64,000 nt of DNA from Gymnopus androsaceus JB14. Its lineage: Eukaryota; Basidiomycota; Agaricomycetes; Agaricales; Omphalotaceae. Both the position numbers and the translations under genes were made by a program. This document shows positions 21,653 to 33,402 of this stretch, in pieces. The notes under the pieces are model-generated. The model saw nothing but the letters and a program-made list of their open reading frames with translations. It was not told where the DNA came from and searched no databases. The number at the start of each line of letters is the position of its first letter. The stretch's first letter is position 1. The DNA lies in NCBI GenBank assembly GCA_009733575.1, contig ML769412.1, positions 248,001-312,000 on the forward strand, read 5' to 3'.

Positions 21653-22303
21653 ATGGCCTTATACACCTTACGTCCCGAATATACCATCTACGTGACAGGC
21701 TTCACTGTTACGCAGGCCCAAATAAAAGAAATTGCCCGGAAAGTTTGCCCAGAGAAAATCGCGGCCTACCGTGGTAGTGTCTCTGCTCTTCAGTGGCACG
21801 TCTCGGAGACTCATCGTCACGAAATCTTCCGCCTCGACCTGAAACTTCCCTCTAATGAGGACGAAACCCGCTAATTTTTTGCTGTTCGATTTCTACCTGC
21901 TCCCCGGAAACATCCTCCGGTGGTTCACTGGACAGACAAGTGGAAGAAGAAGTGGAAACGTTTGGAAGTGTAGACAGTGTAAAAGATGCCGAACCGTCGA
22001 CTATGATTTGGCCGCCCAATTTCGAGCGTAAGTCTGTCTATATGGTGTTTATGTTCTTATCATCATAACATATCTAATTCTCTGCGAGCAGTTCCGGACT
22101 ACATATCTGATGTGCTCTGTCAAGTCATAAAGCACAAACCAGAAGCTCGCGATTGTTTCATGTTGAAGCCTGTTCGCACGACAAGCTCAAAGTCTCGTCC
22201 CGGTTAGTTTGGCTTTACTTTTCATTATCTTCCTCCTTTCTCAGATTTTTCTAAGCGGGCAAAGAAGAAGCTCTTCCCACGTAGGCGTCGCACAATACAA
22301 TAA
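21653..22303 (+). pseudogene. family Y gene, copy C (premature stop, best exon structure)
   Basis: Shows the family layout most clearly: exon 1 21653-22027, exon 2 22092-22202, exon 3 22245-22303. Start MALYTLRPEYTIYVTGFTVT; body ALQWHVSETHRHEIFRLDLK; exon 2 VPDYISDVLCQVIKHKPEAR; exon 3 is strongly basic (SKRAKKKLFPRRRRTIQ, stop), which looks like a nuclear localisation signal. A TAA after EDETR, caused by CGCTAATTTTTT where copy D has CGCTACCTTTTT, breaks exon 1. The rest would give a protein of about 200 residues. Function unknown. Confidence 0.7.
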
Positions 22304-23500
22304 TCAATTACCTTGGTGGATCTTTTTTTTCTTGCCTCTTCATTCGAGTTTTCTGGCTATGCATCATCAAGTCGATGCGATGTTATATTGATTGATCTTT
22401 TTGCTGTGTAAAATTGTTTGAAGCTCAGAGCTGCTGGCATGGACTCTGTACTGGCCGCGTATCGCCTGGATATGTTTCTCTCAATATCCAACTCAATTAT
22501 CGGAATTCATCTGCATCTCGGAGTCTGTTGCTATTTATCCTCAACGCCATAAACCGAGGACCTACAGTATGTCATTCAATTTCCTCTCTCTCTTCAAGTG
22601 AGGTCCGCACCATACTTGAAGACACGACTAGTAGTCGTGTCTTTTACTCTTCCATATATCTCCTGAGGTATGTCTTCGATATACTCGATACAGCAGTTCC
22701 TTCAGATTCGTGTCCACAGACTAGTATGGCTCCACATAGATGATCACAGACTTCTTCATGCTGGCCATGCGTTAGCTGAACTCTACCGGAGATTTGAATG
22801 CTGCTAAACGGAAACGGAAGCCTTCCTAGCCTTCTTCTGACAGATACGAGAACTTTATCATGGTCTTGAACCGCGCGGTTGAGCATTGATATGGAGCTTC
22901 CGTGCTCTCGTCGTTTCCAGCTGATAGAGTGAACAAACTAGAGGAAGGACAAAAATGCACCTTCTCTTGAACGATGATACTACGCATAAAGCAATCATGT
23001 GTGCTTTGAGCAACGATCTGAGGACGGAAGTTCTGTCAATATTGTACTTGGTATGCTGCGTCAAGTAGATTTCACATACTGTAAGTACGCAATGTTCTAT
23101 TTTACTGCCTTCTGCTAGACGTTTGAAGAAAACCCCGAGCTCTCGAGATCAAATGTCGGCAAGCTTCTGCTTATATCCAAATCAAAGACGAAGATTCTAA
23201 ACGAAGGCACAGCCGCACGCTAGAGGGAAGAGGGTACCAGGTACCCCGACGCGACTGGAGCTGGAACCGAATTTGGAACCGGACGAATGAGCTTCGGCCA
23301 CGAATTATGCTTCTCTACAGTACTTACTTAATTACGGTTTCCCCGGTTTTTTTGTACTCACATCAGGGCGCTTGATGGTATTTCTCTCTTGAACTCGTAC
23401 CAAGACCATCTCGTCTCTGTTAAAGGCTTCGTTCTTCGTGCCCTATAACGAACTCGCAGTGAAGTAGGACTACGTGCACCGATATATCTTGACTTTTGTC
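22304..23500. other. no gene recognised
   Basis: The first ~120 bases mirror sequence downstream of copy A (15460-15590). The remainder has only short unsupported frames. Confidence 0.45.
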
Positions 23501-23504
23501 ATAA

Positions 23505-23635
23505 CACACTGCTCATCGTTGGACGCGACGAACACGGTCTTTCAAGCAGAATTTTGTTACGATCGTATCATTTTTCTACTCATATCATGCTGCTCTCGCT
23601 GTTCGTTCTTCCTCGAGATGGTAATCTAGGCGAGT
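23505..23635 (+). repeat. third, shortened copy of the 155-bp unit
   Basis: ctcatcgttggacgcgacga and the following ctttcaagcagaattttgtt match the tandem pair at 17697-18004, with about 25 bases missing in the middle. It precedes family X copy 2, as the pair precedes copy 1. Confidence 0.7.
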
Positions 23636-24283
23636 CTTTTTATACTCTTCTTATTTTTTACTCTACTCCTAGTCATCGAACTCTGTGAACTCGAAGACTA
23701 TTCTTATTCTACAGGTGAACGGTCAGCGACCCCTCCGTTCCTGCTTATGATGGACTCTTCCACACCAAAACCAAGGCTCCGCCAAAGATTAAAGCTTTGG
23801 AGATCGGGGATTTCTCGAATGGCAAGTACGTGTATCAACCTCCTGTTCGATACGTTCAATTCTGACTGCTTTCGTAGACGGTTTGCAAAGAAATCTCATA
23901 CCGATAGTACATACTTTTGGCAGTACTGCAACGTAGTCTACGTAGCAAAACAATGGCAAAACTTTGTATCACTATGTTATGATTTTCTAGGGATTCCTGT
24001 ACACTCTCTTATATGGAGCCTGCAATCCTACAGGGGCAGCACTACCTAACCTAACATGCAGTCAAGCCCTGTCGAGGCAAAACGATTTCAATCGGTTTCT
24101 CTTCGATTTGGCCAGATCGAGGTCGATCGAGCACCGTCAAGGAATGGCGGAGTTCTTACTTGGTCAGTTTTCACTAGGCTGACGCGACTCTCATCGTCCT
24201 GCTCGCTATACTCGATTTACGCGTATTATTTTTCCCGCCTTCCCTTTCACAGCGTCCTCAAGACACATTATCTCATACCGAAG

Positions 24284-24512
24284 ATGAAAGCCGCTCTCGA
24301 GTCCCTTATAACTCTTACACAACATGCCCATAGTGCTTTTATCAGCGTTCAAGCCAGCATTAAATCCTCTCTTGAGGCCGGTGACAAGGTTCGATACTGT
24401 CATCGAAGTTCGGAGCTGGTACTAACTTCCGTTGCAGAGGCAAAAGGCGATGAAGATTTTGAAAGATATGGAGGGTGGATCGCTTCATACTCTTGAAGAG
24501 ACATTGAATGCA
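24284..24512 (+). CDS. family X small gene, copy 2 (exons 1-2)
   Basis: Exon 1 24284-24388 (MKAALESLITLTQHAHSAFI ... SSLEAGDK), a 49-nt intron ending gttgcag, exon 2 24438-24512 (RQKAMKILKDMEGGSLHTLE, ending TLNA at a gtaaga donor). The intron then runs directly into the 3' part of family Y copy D, and no third exon is seen here. Predicted helical, soluble, no known domain. Convergent and overlapping with the copy D reading frame. Confidence 0.4.
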
Positions 24513-25048
24513 GTAAGACGTTTTCGATCTTGTCCAGCCTCACGATATCGCGAGCTTCTGGTTTGTGCTTTATGACTCGACAGAGTACATCAGATATGTA
24601 GTCCGGAACTGTTCGCAGAGAATCAGAAAGATTACAATAATAAGCCACTATCCGGGCATATAGACTTACGCTCGAAATTGGAAGGCCAAATCATGGTCAA
24701 CGGTTCCGCATCTTTTACACTTTCCACACTACCAAACAATTCCCACCACTTCTTCTTAGACTGGTCTGACCAGCGAACCACCGGAGGATAATTCCGAGGA
24801 GCAGGTAAAAAATAAACAACAAAAAGGTAGCGGGTTTCGTCCTCATTAGCAGGAAGCTTCTCGTCGAGGCGGAAGATTTCGTGACGATGACACTCCGAGA
24901 CGTGCCACTGAAGGGCGGAAACGCTACCGCGGTAGCTGACGATTTTCTCTGGGCAAATTTTCCGGGCAATTTCTTTTATCTGGGCCTGCGTAACGATGAA
25001 GCCTGATGCATATATGGCATATCCGGGACGTAGGGTGTATAAGGCCAT
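24400..25048 (-). CDS. family Y protein, copy D (longest open copy, replaced C-terminus)
   Basis: Start at 25048, divergent from serS with about 170 bases between the start codons. Exon 1 is fully open: MALYTLRPGYAIYASGFIVT, ALQWHVSECHRHEIFRLDEK, TRYLFVVYFLPAPRNYPPVV, SKKKWWELFGSVESVKDAEP. A ~60-nt intron (gtaagt...gaacag) joins to PDYISDVLCRVIKHKPEARD. The usual CFMLKPV and the basic exon 3 are missing: homology ends near 24548 and the frame continues through sequence antisense to family X exon 2, adding about 50 residues (IVRLDKIENVLLHS...) to a stop at 24400. No recognised domain. It is the only copy without a lesion in the conserved N-terminal part, so the best candidate for function, but it may be truncated. 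Confidence 0.5.
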
Positions 25049-25218
25049 GTCACAGTTTTCGAAGTGGTGGTTCAAGTTGACAAGGAGATCTAGATTTTTT
25101 CTCCAGAAATTCAGGGTCGCACGAGTCCAAGCGCTTATCGCAAATAAATTAGCGCCCAATCGATCGAGTCAAACATTTTTGTTCTCTACTACCACATACT
25201 CTGGTAACACTTCAACAA

Positions 25219-26953
25219 TGACGCTCGACGTACTACACTTTATCGACAACAAGGGAGGAAATGCAGAGGAAATTCGAGAATCGCAGCGGAAGAGAGGGCA
25301 TTCGGTCGAAATTGTCGATGAAATTATTCAAATGTACAACGAATGGGTGAAGAGTACGTTGTTTTGATTCAAATTTTTTGCCTCTAAGAATACCAAACCA
25401 TTGGTACTTCAGTGGACTTTGAAGCAAACGGTCTCAGCAAGCAAGTCAATGCTGTCCAAAAAGAAATTTCAGCGAAAAAGAAGGCGCGTCTCTCTACATG
25501 ATTATATGTCTTCAACACAACGCTAATGCCTGAATAAACAGGCCAAAGAATCTGCCGATGATCTTGTAGCAAAGAAAAAAGATCTCGATGCTCAGGTCGA
25601 AGCGAAACGGAAAGAGACTAAAGATTATGAGGCTTTGATGCGCAAGAAGGCTTCTGGCGTTGGTAACATTGTTGGGCCAAAAGTACCTATCAGCAATACG
25701 GAGGTATGGTATTCATTGGACTAGGAAGTATCGTTGCTAGATCTTATTGCTTATAGGACGACAACACTATCATACGAACGTGGCATCCAGAAAACGAGAC
25801 TGATACTCCTCCTGAGCGACCAGGTATCATGCCTCATCATGAAGTGCTGCTTAGATTGGATGCTATGGACCTCGATCGAGGTAGGATTGTTTCAAACCAC
25901 TATGACCATCTCAAGACGACGTTTTCAGGTGCCAAGGTCGCTGGACATCGAGGATATTACCTTACCAACGATGGAATCGATCTCAATCAAGCATTGATTT
26001 CATATGGCCTTGATTCCTGCGTAAGAAAGGCTACAAGAAGATCCAGCCACCGTTCATGATGAACAAGGAGTTGATGGCCAAGACCGCCCAGTTAGATCAG
26101 TTCGATGAGGAACTATACAAGGTACCGAATGTTTCTTTCCAAAACTCGCCATATTGCTAATGTATTATCGAGCAGGTCATCGCAGACGACGATGAAAAAT
26201 ACCTTATCGCAACCTCCGAACAACCCATCTCCGTCTTCCACTCTGACGAATGGCTCGAAAAATCTCAACTCCCCATCCGCTACGCCGGCTACTCTACATG
26301 CTTCCGCAAAGAAGCTGGATCCGCCGGACGCGACATGTGGGGCATCTTCCGTGTGCATCAATTCGAAAAAGTCGAACAGTTCATCGTAGATGACCCAGAA
26401 AAGAGCTGGGAGACGCTGGAGATGATGATTACGAACAGTGAAGAGTTTTATCAGAGCCTTCGGATTGAGGTATCAGGTTGTGGGATTGTTTCGAGCGCGC
26501 TGAATTTGGCAGCTGCGATGAAGTATGATTTGGAGGCGTGGTTCCCGTTTCAGAAGGCGCATAAGGAGCTTGTTTCGTGTTCGAATTGTACGGATTATCG
26601 TGCGTTGTTTTTATCTCTCATTCTCATGCAGGAATTGACTGGCTGCCCCTTTTAGAGTCTCGCCGGTTAGAGGTACGATGCGGTTTGAAGAACAAGGATC
26701 AGGCGCGCAAACTTTACTGCCACATGCTGAATGGTACCCTCTGTGCTACTGAGCGTGCGCTTTGCTGTCTAGTCGAGAACCACCAGACTCCCGATGTAAG
26801 TCGTGTCTATACTTGCTGATTGACGACCCCTAGTTAATTTCTTCTTCAAAGGGCGTTGCTATTCCTGAAGTCCTTCGACCATACATGCAGGGTCGTGATT
26901 TCTTGCCATGGGTCAAGGAATTACCCAAGGGTCTACAGAAAAAGACGACCTGA
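25219..26953 (+). CDS. cytosolic seryl-tRNA synthetase, with apparent 1-nt frameshift
   Basis: Charges tRNA-Ser in the cytosol. Exon 1 25219-25353 begins [15 protein letters not shown]; exons 2-3 (25413-25483, 25542-25703) encode the N-terminal coiled-coil arm ([37 protein letters not shown]). The class II catalytic core follows: [20 protein letters not shown], motif 2 in [38 protein letters not shown], and motif 3 [13 protein letters not shown]. The last exon (26852-26953) ends [16 protein letters not shown]. Intron 25484-25541 starts with GC. A T is missing at 26013-26015 (CTTGATTCCTG instead of GATTTCCTG), which breaks the frame before [12 protein letters not shown]. Near 26470 IEVSGCG replaces the expected -PYxVVx- and looks like two compensating indels. 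Essential enzyme, so sequencing errors are likely. Confidence 0.88.
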
Positions 26954-27109
26954 ACATAGATAGACCTGTAGAGTAGTGGGATCGTGTGTGTAATTTGGTT
27001 TCTCACAATTATCACGTGTTTTGGTCTCTAACAGTCTCTAAAGCATGTCAAATCTTTTGGTCAACTAATCAAATTAATCAACAAGTACTATTATGTGTAC
27101 ATTATGCTT

Positions 27110-27300
27110 ACGCTGCTTTCCAGTCGTGCGCTGTCGACTTCCTGATCACCTTTTTAGTAGACGACGTTGAAGCGTCTCCGGTCGTCGAAATCCTTGATGA
27201 CCTCCTTTCTCGGTCCAAGGTCAGCCACCGAAAGCGAACTGGCAGCGGACGACCGCGTCGTACGACGAGCTGCATCCAACGGATCGTCGGCGTATATTCG
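27110..27300 (-). pseudogene. duplicated 3' end of the ELYS-like gene
   Basis: Matches 29150-29330, the last ~60 codons and 3' flank of the ELYS-like gene: TRSSAASSLSVADLGPRKEV against TRSSAASSLSVDDLGPRRRS, with a base added in the middle that changes the frame. The 3' flanking DNA (tgtagagta...atgtgtacatta) is duplicated too. It lies directly after the serS stop codon. Confidence 0.85.
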
Positions 27301-27398
27301 AGTCTGCCGGAGACTAGACCTCGCTATCACCCCTTTTGCCATTCGGAACCAATTCGAAAGCCGCCGTTTCCTACTTAAATCTTCCTAACTTTTAGTCA

Positions 27399-28942
27399 AT
27401 GTCTCGCCTCGCCACTTTTACTGATGGTGAAACACCATTCATCTATGTCGATATTCCGGCTCCGAGCAAAAACATCATCCTCGCTGGCTCCCCAGAACAG
27501 GCTCCAACATCAGAGGCACCATCTACCTGCTCCTTCCGTGACAGCCTACAAGTCTCGGTCGCGCGTCCGCCATCGTGCACTGATTACTGACCGCGGCTCC
27601 GCTATTACTGGTTCGATAGAAGCCACCCTTCAACTGACACACCTGATCAACGAAATCAGAGGAGCTACGAAGAGCCCAGAAAAAGCTGAGCGGCGAAAAC
27701 AAGTGGTACGTTCACCGTCTTTGATTGAGTACAGCACGTCTAATCACACTGTAGGAAGCACTGTTGAACCTGCTTGAATTCAATGGCAAGAACCGACCAT
27801 TTCATTTGACTAGTATGGCAAATACACTTTTGCGTATGCCTTATGCCTCTCTCGTCCATTCCATTCCTCATTCATCCGTAGTAGAGCCAGGTCTACATTT
27901 TAGCCTCGACCAGTATGCGCTCTTTTGCATGACGATACCATCTAACCAAATGCAATTAGCTCTCGATCAGCTTGATCGTGATAACAAGGATTGGGCACGT
28001 AGGGCCAAAATTAATAAGAATGCGAAACGACAATTAGATGTACGTCGACACTCTTTCTTCACTTTTGTTGAAGCTAACAGTGAATAGTTTTCCAAACCTG
28101 TGAACCATGTCACAACTATCCAGGTCGTTGTTCTGCATCCTTCTTTCAACCGAATAACATGCCTCTATTGATCTTGGATTCTGGTGCTCGACGTGCTCAT
28201 GGTGGAGATGCAGAATTCGACGACTGGAAGCTCTACCGTTCCAACTTTTCAAATTCTAGTAGCCTTGTTGACAGACAGGGAAACGACCTCTCCCTCGCAT
28301 GGCGCACATCACGCAATGATGATGAGAGGCTGTCACTTTTTGCTCTCGTCGTCAATTCCTACAACAAACTTCGAGCTGCTCGCAACCGTACCGCCATCGC
28401 GCCGCTATTCTCTGAACAAGCACGTCTGTTTAAATTATGGGAGGATACGAAATGCATGATGAAACGCATGTTTTTTTTACCGCCAGAGGTTGAGGCTCCG
28501 CGCGCTGGAAGGAGTTCCCGTTCCCGTATCTACTCCTTCTTCCACTTCTGCCACAGAAGATGTTGATGCATCTACCCCTACTGCTTCAACTTTGGCCGAA
28601 TCATCTCACTCAATGGACATTGATTCCAGTCGTGCCGAAAGCTTGCCTTCATCATCCTCTTTTACTCACATCTCAGGCCTTACGATGGATTCTGACGACG
28701 AATTTGATGATGATGATGAGGAGGAGGATGGATATCCCTGCCCTGAGACACAGGCCCCGATGACTGCTGCTGAAATTGAGACTAGTTTTCATCGGGCTTC
28801 CAATAGCAAGCTCACTAGTGAGGAGAGAATTGAGTCTGCAATGCTCCTTTTTGGGATGGCAGGGAGTGCTAGGGAGTGGGTGTCTTTCTTTGAATTCAAC
28901 CATTTAGATGCTCATCTATATCTGTTTTACAGGCCAGTGTAG
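27399..28942 (+). CDS. unrecognised multi-exon protein with acidic Ser-rich C-terminus
   Basis: Start MSRLATFTDGETPFIYVDIP. The chain then needs a frame change near 27520 to continue as HRALITDRGSAITGSIEATL, and an intron (gtggta...ctgtag, about 27704-27755) to EALLNLLEFNGKNRPFHLTS. The segment DQYALFCMTIPSNQMQLALD and a helical KINKNAKRQLD follow. Later exons: MPLLILDSGARRAHGGDAEF through LFKLWEDTKCMMKRM, then, after a run of eight T that may hide an indel near 28470, RQRLRLRALEGVPVP, a Ser/Thr-rich stretch, DDEFDDDDEEEDGYPCPE and a final IESAMLLFGMAGSAREWVSF. No family recognised. Its position between two copies of the ELYS 3' end suggests it arrived with, or was created by, that duplication. 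Confidence 0.5.
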
Positions 28943-29150
28943 ATTCAGCATAATTTCAATGTATCATATAATATGAATTTTGCATCATGAGCCCATGGCT
29001 CCATGTAACTGAGCAAAGTAAATCCTTTGTAGTTACGTCAAAACTACATAGATAGCCTTGTAGAGTACATAGTAGGATCATGTATTTCGGTCTCTAATTG
29101 GCCAAATAACTAACTAATCAAATAAATCACCAAGTATTGTTATGTGTACA

Positions 29151-31932
29151 TTAACGCTGCTTCCTCTTTCCAGTCGTCCCAGCCGTTGACTTCCTAGTCA
29201 CCTTTTTAGTAGACGACGTTGAAGCGTCTCCAGTCGTCGAAATCCTCGACGACCTCCTTCTCGGTCCAAGGTCATCCACCGAAAGCGAACTGGCAGCGGA
29301 CGAACGTGTTTTACGAGTCGTACGACGAGGAGCTGCTAAAGGTGCTACTTCATCTTGATCTGCCTCCTCCTCTACGTCTTCTTCTCCCCCAGCTTGACTC
29401 TCATCATCATCGTCGTCGTCGTCGTCATCGAACATACCCCCAGGCACGCTCCGTTTCAAGTTTGACGATATCCTTGTTGTTGTCGTTGTATGGCGCGGTT
29501 TCTTCCCTCTTGGTTTCGTCGTACGGGTTGTAGATGCAGACGCAGATGCTGCTTTAGGTGCCTCAGGAGCAGGAGCAGTACTTTTGCGCGAACGCGTGTT
29601 GCGAGATGGAGCTCGAGCTTGAGGTTGGTCTTGGCTCATGTCTACATCATCGTCCTCGTCCTCATCCTCATCTGTGAAAGCGCCTGGAGGACGTTTGACG
29701 GATGAGCGTAAAGCCGCACCACCGCCGTTGCTGGCGGTTGAAGTGGTATCAATCATGATACTATCACCACTTCCCGGACCTGCATTGTTGCTGGTAGTAG
29801 CAGCACCCGGCCCAGCGCCAAGACGCATTCGATTACGGTCGTGGCTGTCGCCCCCAGCCCCGTTCGGCGTCTTGCCGAACAAGGAGAATTCTAGTCCTCC
29901 TTCACCCGCACTTCCTGCTGCTCCTTCATCTATTTCCATCGCACCAGCGCCAACCTCCGAATCATGCCCATGGTCAGGCTCAGGCTCCCGCTCACGTTCA
30001 TCCTCCAAGACCGACATGGTAGCATCAACAACACTGAATGGATTCGGTAATGGATTCGGACTCGGATTGTTAACCACGGGAGGTTTATAAAACGCGTTTG
30101 GTTTTCGTTTCGAAGATGAAAACGATGCCGATAGTGATGGCGTCGATGAACCAATAGCGCTGCTGGTGCCAGTGGTACCCATGGCAGCGCTAGTGCTAGT
30201 ACTCGAGGAAGTAAAAGCACCGGAACCAAATGGCAGGCTTTTCCGCGGTTGGAGTTGCGGTTGCGGTTGGGTTTGAGGGAGATTGCTGAATGCATTCGTG
30301 CTAGTACTACCGCTCAAACTGGGTATACCGCCGAACCCTAAACTTGAGTTGCTCAACGCAAAACCATTATCGGTGTTGTTGCCCACAGGTATTATCGGGG
30401 CTCCGCCGCTGCCGAACCTGGGCGCTCCCGCGCGAGAACTGGCGAGGCTTTCGAGGGAACCTCCGGGAGCAGTAGATCCAGATAGGGAGAAGGAGGAAGG
30501 AACACTGACGTTGATTGAGGTCAAAGACGAAGATGGGAGTGGTTCTTTAGATGAGCTAGCTGCCTTCCCTATCCCGTTTATCTGTGGAGGATTGTTGGTT
30601 TTGGTAGTAGTAGAAGCTCCGTTTCAAATGAACGACACTACTTGATAATTCCTCCCAAGACTGAGAATCCGACATGGTTGCGTCACCGTCACCAGCGTTG
30701 GCGTTGGTCGTCGACTGGCACACTAAACATCGGCGTGCCTTTGATCTCAGCATCCAACAGGGTGCGTTCGACGGAAGGCAAAGTCGAATAGAGGGTTTGC
30801 ATCATATCATTACGCTCTTGTGTCATTCTAGTCGCAGCAGAGGCGGACGAAGACGGGGATGAAGATGAAGTTTTTGCACCAGAGCCAGGGACGGAGGAGA
30901 ATCGTCTATGGAGTTTGATTGCATCTGCGTATTGGCCTGTTTGGATGAGACGTGTGCAGGCGAGGTTTTGGAGAGTTGCTAGACCAAGTGGATTCGAATT
31001 CGAATTATTCGAGTCCACGTTGGTGCTGGCGTAGGAATGGAGGATGGATTCTTCGAATCTCGTGAGCGGGATAGTGAGGAGATGAGTGAGTGGAGTTTCC
31101 TTTGGGCTTGGCTGTAAGAAGATTAGCAGAGTAAAAACAGTAGGAATATGGAATCACGTACGCGACACACACCACTCTAGCATCTTTTTAAACAATCTCG
31201 ACCGTGTAGGATCATTTTCGTTGAAGGAGCGCTGAAATTGCCATGCCTCAAAGAGGCTTCGGTGGGCAAGTGCGACAAGATAAAGGTCCAGGTCGTCTGG
31301 CTCCGTTAAAAGTGGTTTAGCAGTGCGGATATATTTGACAATCAGCGAGTGTGTGTCAACGTCCTCTGCTGCAGCGATTGCTTGCAGGATTTTAGAGCTA
31401 TAGTCCTGATTTAGACGAGAATCAGACAGTAATGAAACTGCAGTCTAATATTTACGCGTTCAACAATAAGAATAAGAATAAAAGTAATGAGAATACACTC
31501 ACTGGGACATTAACTGCTGCATCCAAGTACCAGTACGCTTCTGCCAGCTGCGCAAACTGGGGCGGAATGGACCTATCTCTCTGAAATCGTTTTTCCCGGC
31601 CATCCCGATGCCACTTGAGCAAAAAGTAAACCAGACAGTCCTTTTTGAGCGAATCATAAGTCGAGGCGGAGATCGCGTCTAGAAGCCTTTCGAGAGCTTG
31701 GGCATTATTTGGCGGGTAAAGCGTATCTGGCTCTCTTATTCCACCCAGACTCAGCAGAATGTCGAATAGCAGAGTGTCTCCGAGAGTCGCCCGTCTGCGT
31801 TCAATTTCTTGAACGCGTGCTTCGTGCCATGGAAAGAGGTCAGAGAGTTCGAAATAGCTGACAAGGTTGAATGGATCCTGGCGAGATATGAGCTGGGTCT
31901 GGCAAGAGTTTGGTAGCACTCACAATGTCCAT
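29151..31932 (-). CDS. ELYS-like nuclear pore assembly protein
   Basis: A tiny first exon (31932-31924, MDI) splices to exon 2 (31877-31503), DPFNLVSYFELSDLFPWHEA. The ELYS-like domain is clear: TLLFDILLSLGGIREPDTLY, LERLLDAISASTYDSLKKDC, RSIPPQFAQLAEAYWYLDAA, then exon 3 YLVALAHRSLFEAWQFQR and exon 4 LQNLACTRLIQTGQYADAIK ending GTPMFSVPV. In animals ELYS anchors the Nup107-160 complex to chromatin; the fungal proteins keep the alpha-helical domain. The C-terminal ~460 residues (30524-29151) are low-complexity: Ser/Gly/Pro-rich, a run of Asp (MFDDDDDDDDDESQ), and basic patches (RGKKPRH, TGKRKQR) suited to DNA or importin binding. The splice joining exon 4 to this tail (30690-30620) is not clear and may hide a frameshift. 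Confidence 0.85.
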
Positions 31933-32113
31933 AGTGGTCCAAGTTGAAGTTGAACTTTAGAAATTCTTTGCCTGCCGTGTGATCGATTGCTCATCGCGCT
32001 CAGCGCCAGGCAGCAGCTCTCAGATGGTCTTACAGTGCTCACGCATCCCGTAGCAGAAATAAAATAAAATCGGAAAGCTAGCTGAATCGAACTATAATGC
32101 AGGGACTACATAT

Positions 32114-33045
32114 TCATTCATCATCCTCGACCTCCTCAACCTCAACCTTGGCGCTCCTGCTCTGAGGTCTCGAGTCTCCAGAGTCCTCCACTTCTTCCAC
32201 AAACGCACCAGCCATTCTTCTTGAGCTTCTCAGCGTCGCTCTTCCCCTTGTCTCCCTTCTTCTTCTTGGACTTTTTCTTTGGAACATCCCATTCCCATAG
32301 AGGTATGAATGATTCCACCTACGAGGGAAGGAAGGTTAAGAACGTTTGTCACTAATTCAGACGAAGGAACACTCACAAATCCGACATCCGCAAACAATTG
32401 CGGGAATATCCAAATTCCCGGACTAGCCACAAGCACCGTAATAATATAAAAGATCAACCTCACAACCGCAATCGCAAAGAACAACCCTATAAGACCCAAC
32501 ATCCCCATGCTAAGATACCACACTCCCAGCCTCATTGTAGGCGGCCAAAGTGGAAACATCACTCCTCCAAGCATAATAGCGACCATGAGAATACCGCCTG
32601 CATAGGTAGTCCATTGTGACCCGTCGTAAAACCACGCATAATATTCATCCTGAGCGAATTTCTGCTCTTGAATGATTTGGAGCGTCTTTGGTGAGGAAGA
32701 AGAGGATCCAGAGGGTCCGCCACGCTGGACGCGAAGGAAGAACGTGAACGCGTTGACAGCGTTTAGGACAGTGAGGGCTTCGGTTTCGGTGGTTATTTTG
32801 GGCATATTTTTTTGCTTTGCGTATGAAGGCGAAAGGAGGGCTTTTACTGCAGATTTACCTAAAGAAAATTCTTCATGAGTATTGTGTTTTGAACTAACGA
32901 AAGCAGGATAGTCACCCTTGAAATAATCAATCCGTTTCCCATTCAAAGCGCCAACGCGTACTTTGATTCCTGCACTTCCACTCCGCAAAAACTGGGCCAC
33001 CTTTTTCACGTCTGGCGGAGACTTGGCTTGCTGTTCCATCGACAT
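32114..33045 (-). CDS. Sec62-type protein translocation subunit
   Basis: ER membrane protein of the post-translational Sec61/Sec62/Sec63 channel. Starts MSMEQQAKSPPDVKKVAQFL; GKRIDYFKG joins KSAVKALLSPSYAKQKNMPK after removal of a 57-nt intron (in frame if retained). TM segments: WTTYAGGILMVAIMLGGVMF and MGMLGLIGLFFAIAVVRLIF. The cytosolic tail begins FADVGF and, after a second intron, VESFIPLWEWDVPKKKSKKK. This frame then runs to a stop at 32142. A one-base shift near AAGCTCAAGAAGAATGGC (about 32214) would give GAFVEEVEDSGDS and an acidic end (VEVEEVEDDE, stop at 32114), typical of the family, so a 1-nt indel is suspected. An upstream ATG at 33120 is open but its 25 residues are not family-like. 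Confidence 0.88.
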
Positions 33046-33373
33046 TTTTCTTTCTGTTTTCTGAACAAAAGACAAAAGGATCGGGCGGAAATGATTAACC
33101 AGTTGGCGAAATTGGCGCAAGTTATTTACAGTAAAGGGAGGCGCTGCAAGTCCCAGACAGAAAGACAGACGGCCACGTAGAAAACCGCTGTGGAGAGTGA
33201 CGAAGACGAACGTGAAACGTGGAATGAACCGAGAATGCTGGCAGCGCGTTTGGGATTACTAAGCACAGGTTTCGGGCCGATACTGTATCGCGCCTCGCAC
33301 CGCAAGGGCAAAGCGTCTCCGCTCTAACAGTTGAGCCTCAAACTACTTATTATTTCGAATTACTAGATGCTAT

Positions 33374-33402
33374 GAAGGAAGGAAGGAAGGAAGGAAGGAA
33401 AG
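33374..33402. repeat. GGAA microsatellite
   Basis: About six perfect ggaa/aagg units between the divergent Sec62 and secreted-protein genes. Confidence 0.85.

Noticed and set aside
23747..24049. 100-codon open frame upstream of family X copy 2
   Set aside because: No resemblance to anything and not present upstream of X copy 1.
29219..30645. Several long open frames on the plus strand across the ELYS tail
   Set aside because: They are shadows of the low-complexity Ser/Gly/Asp-rich coding sequence on the minus strand.
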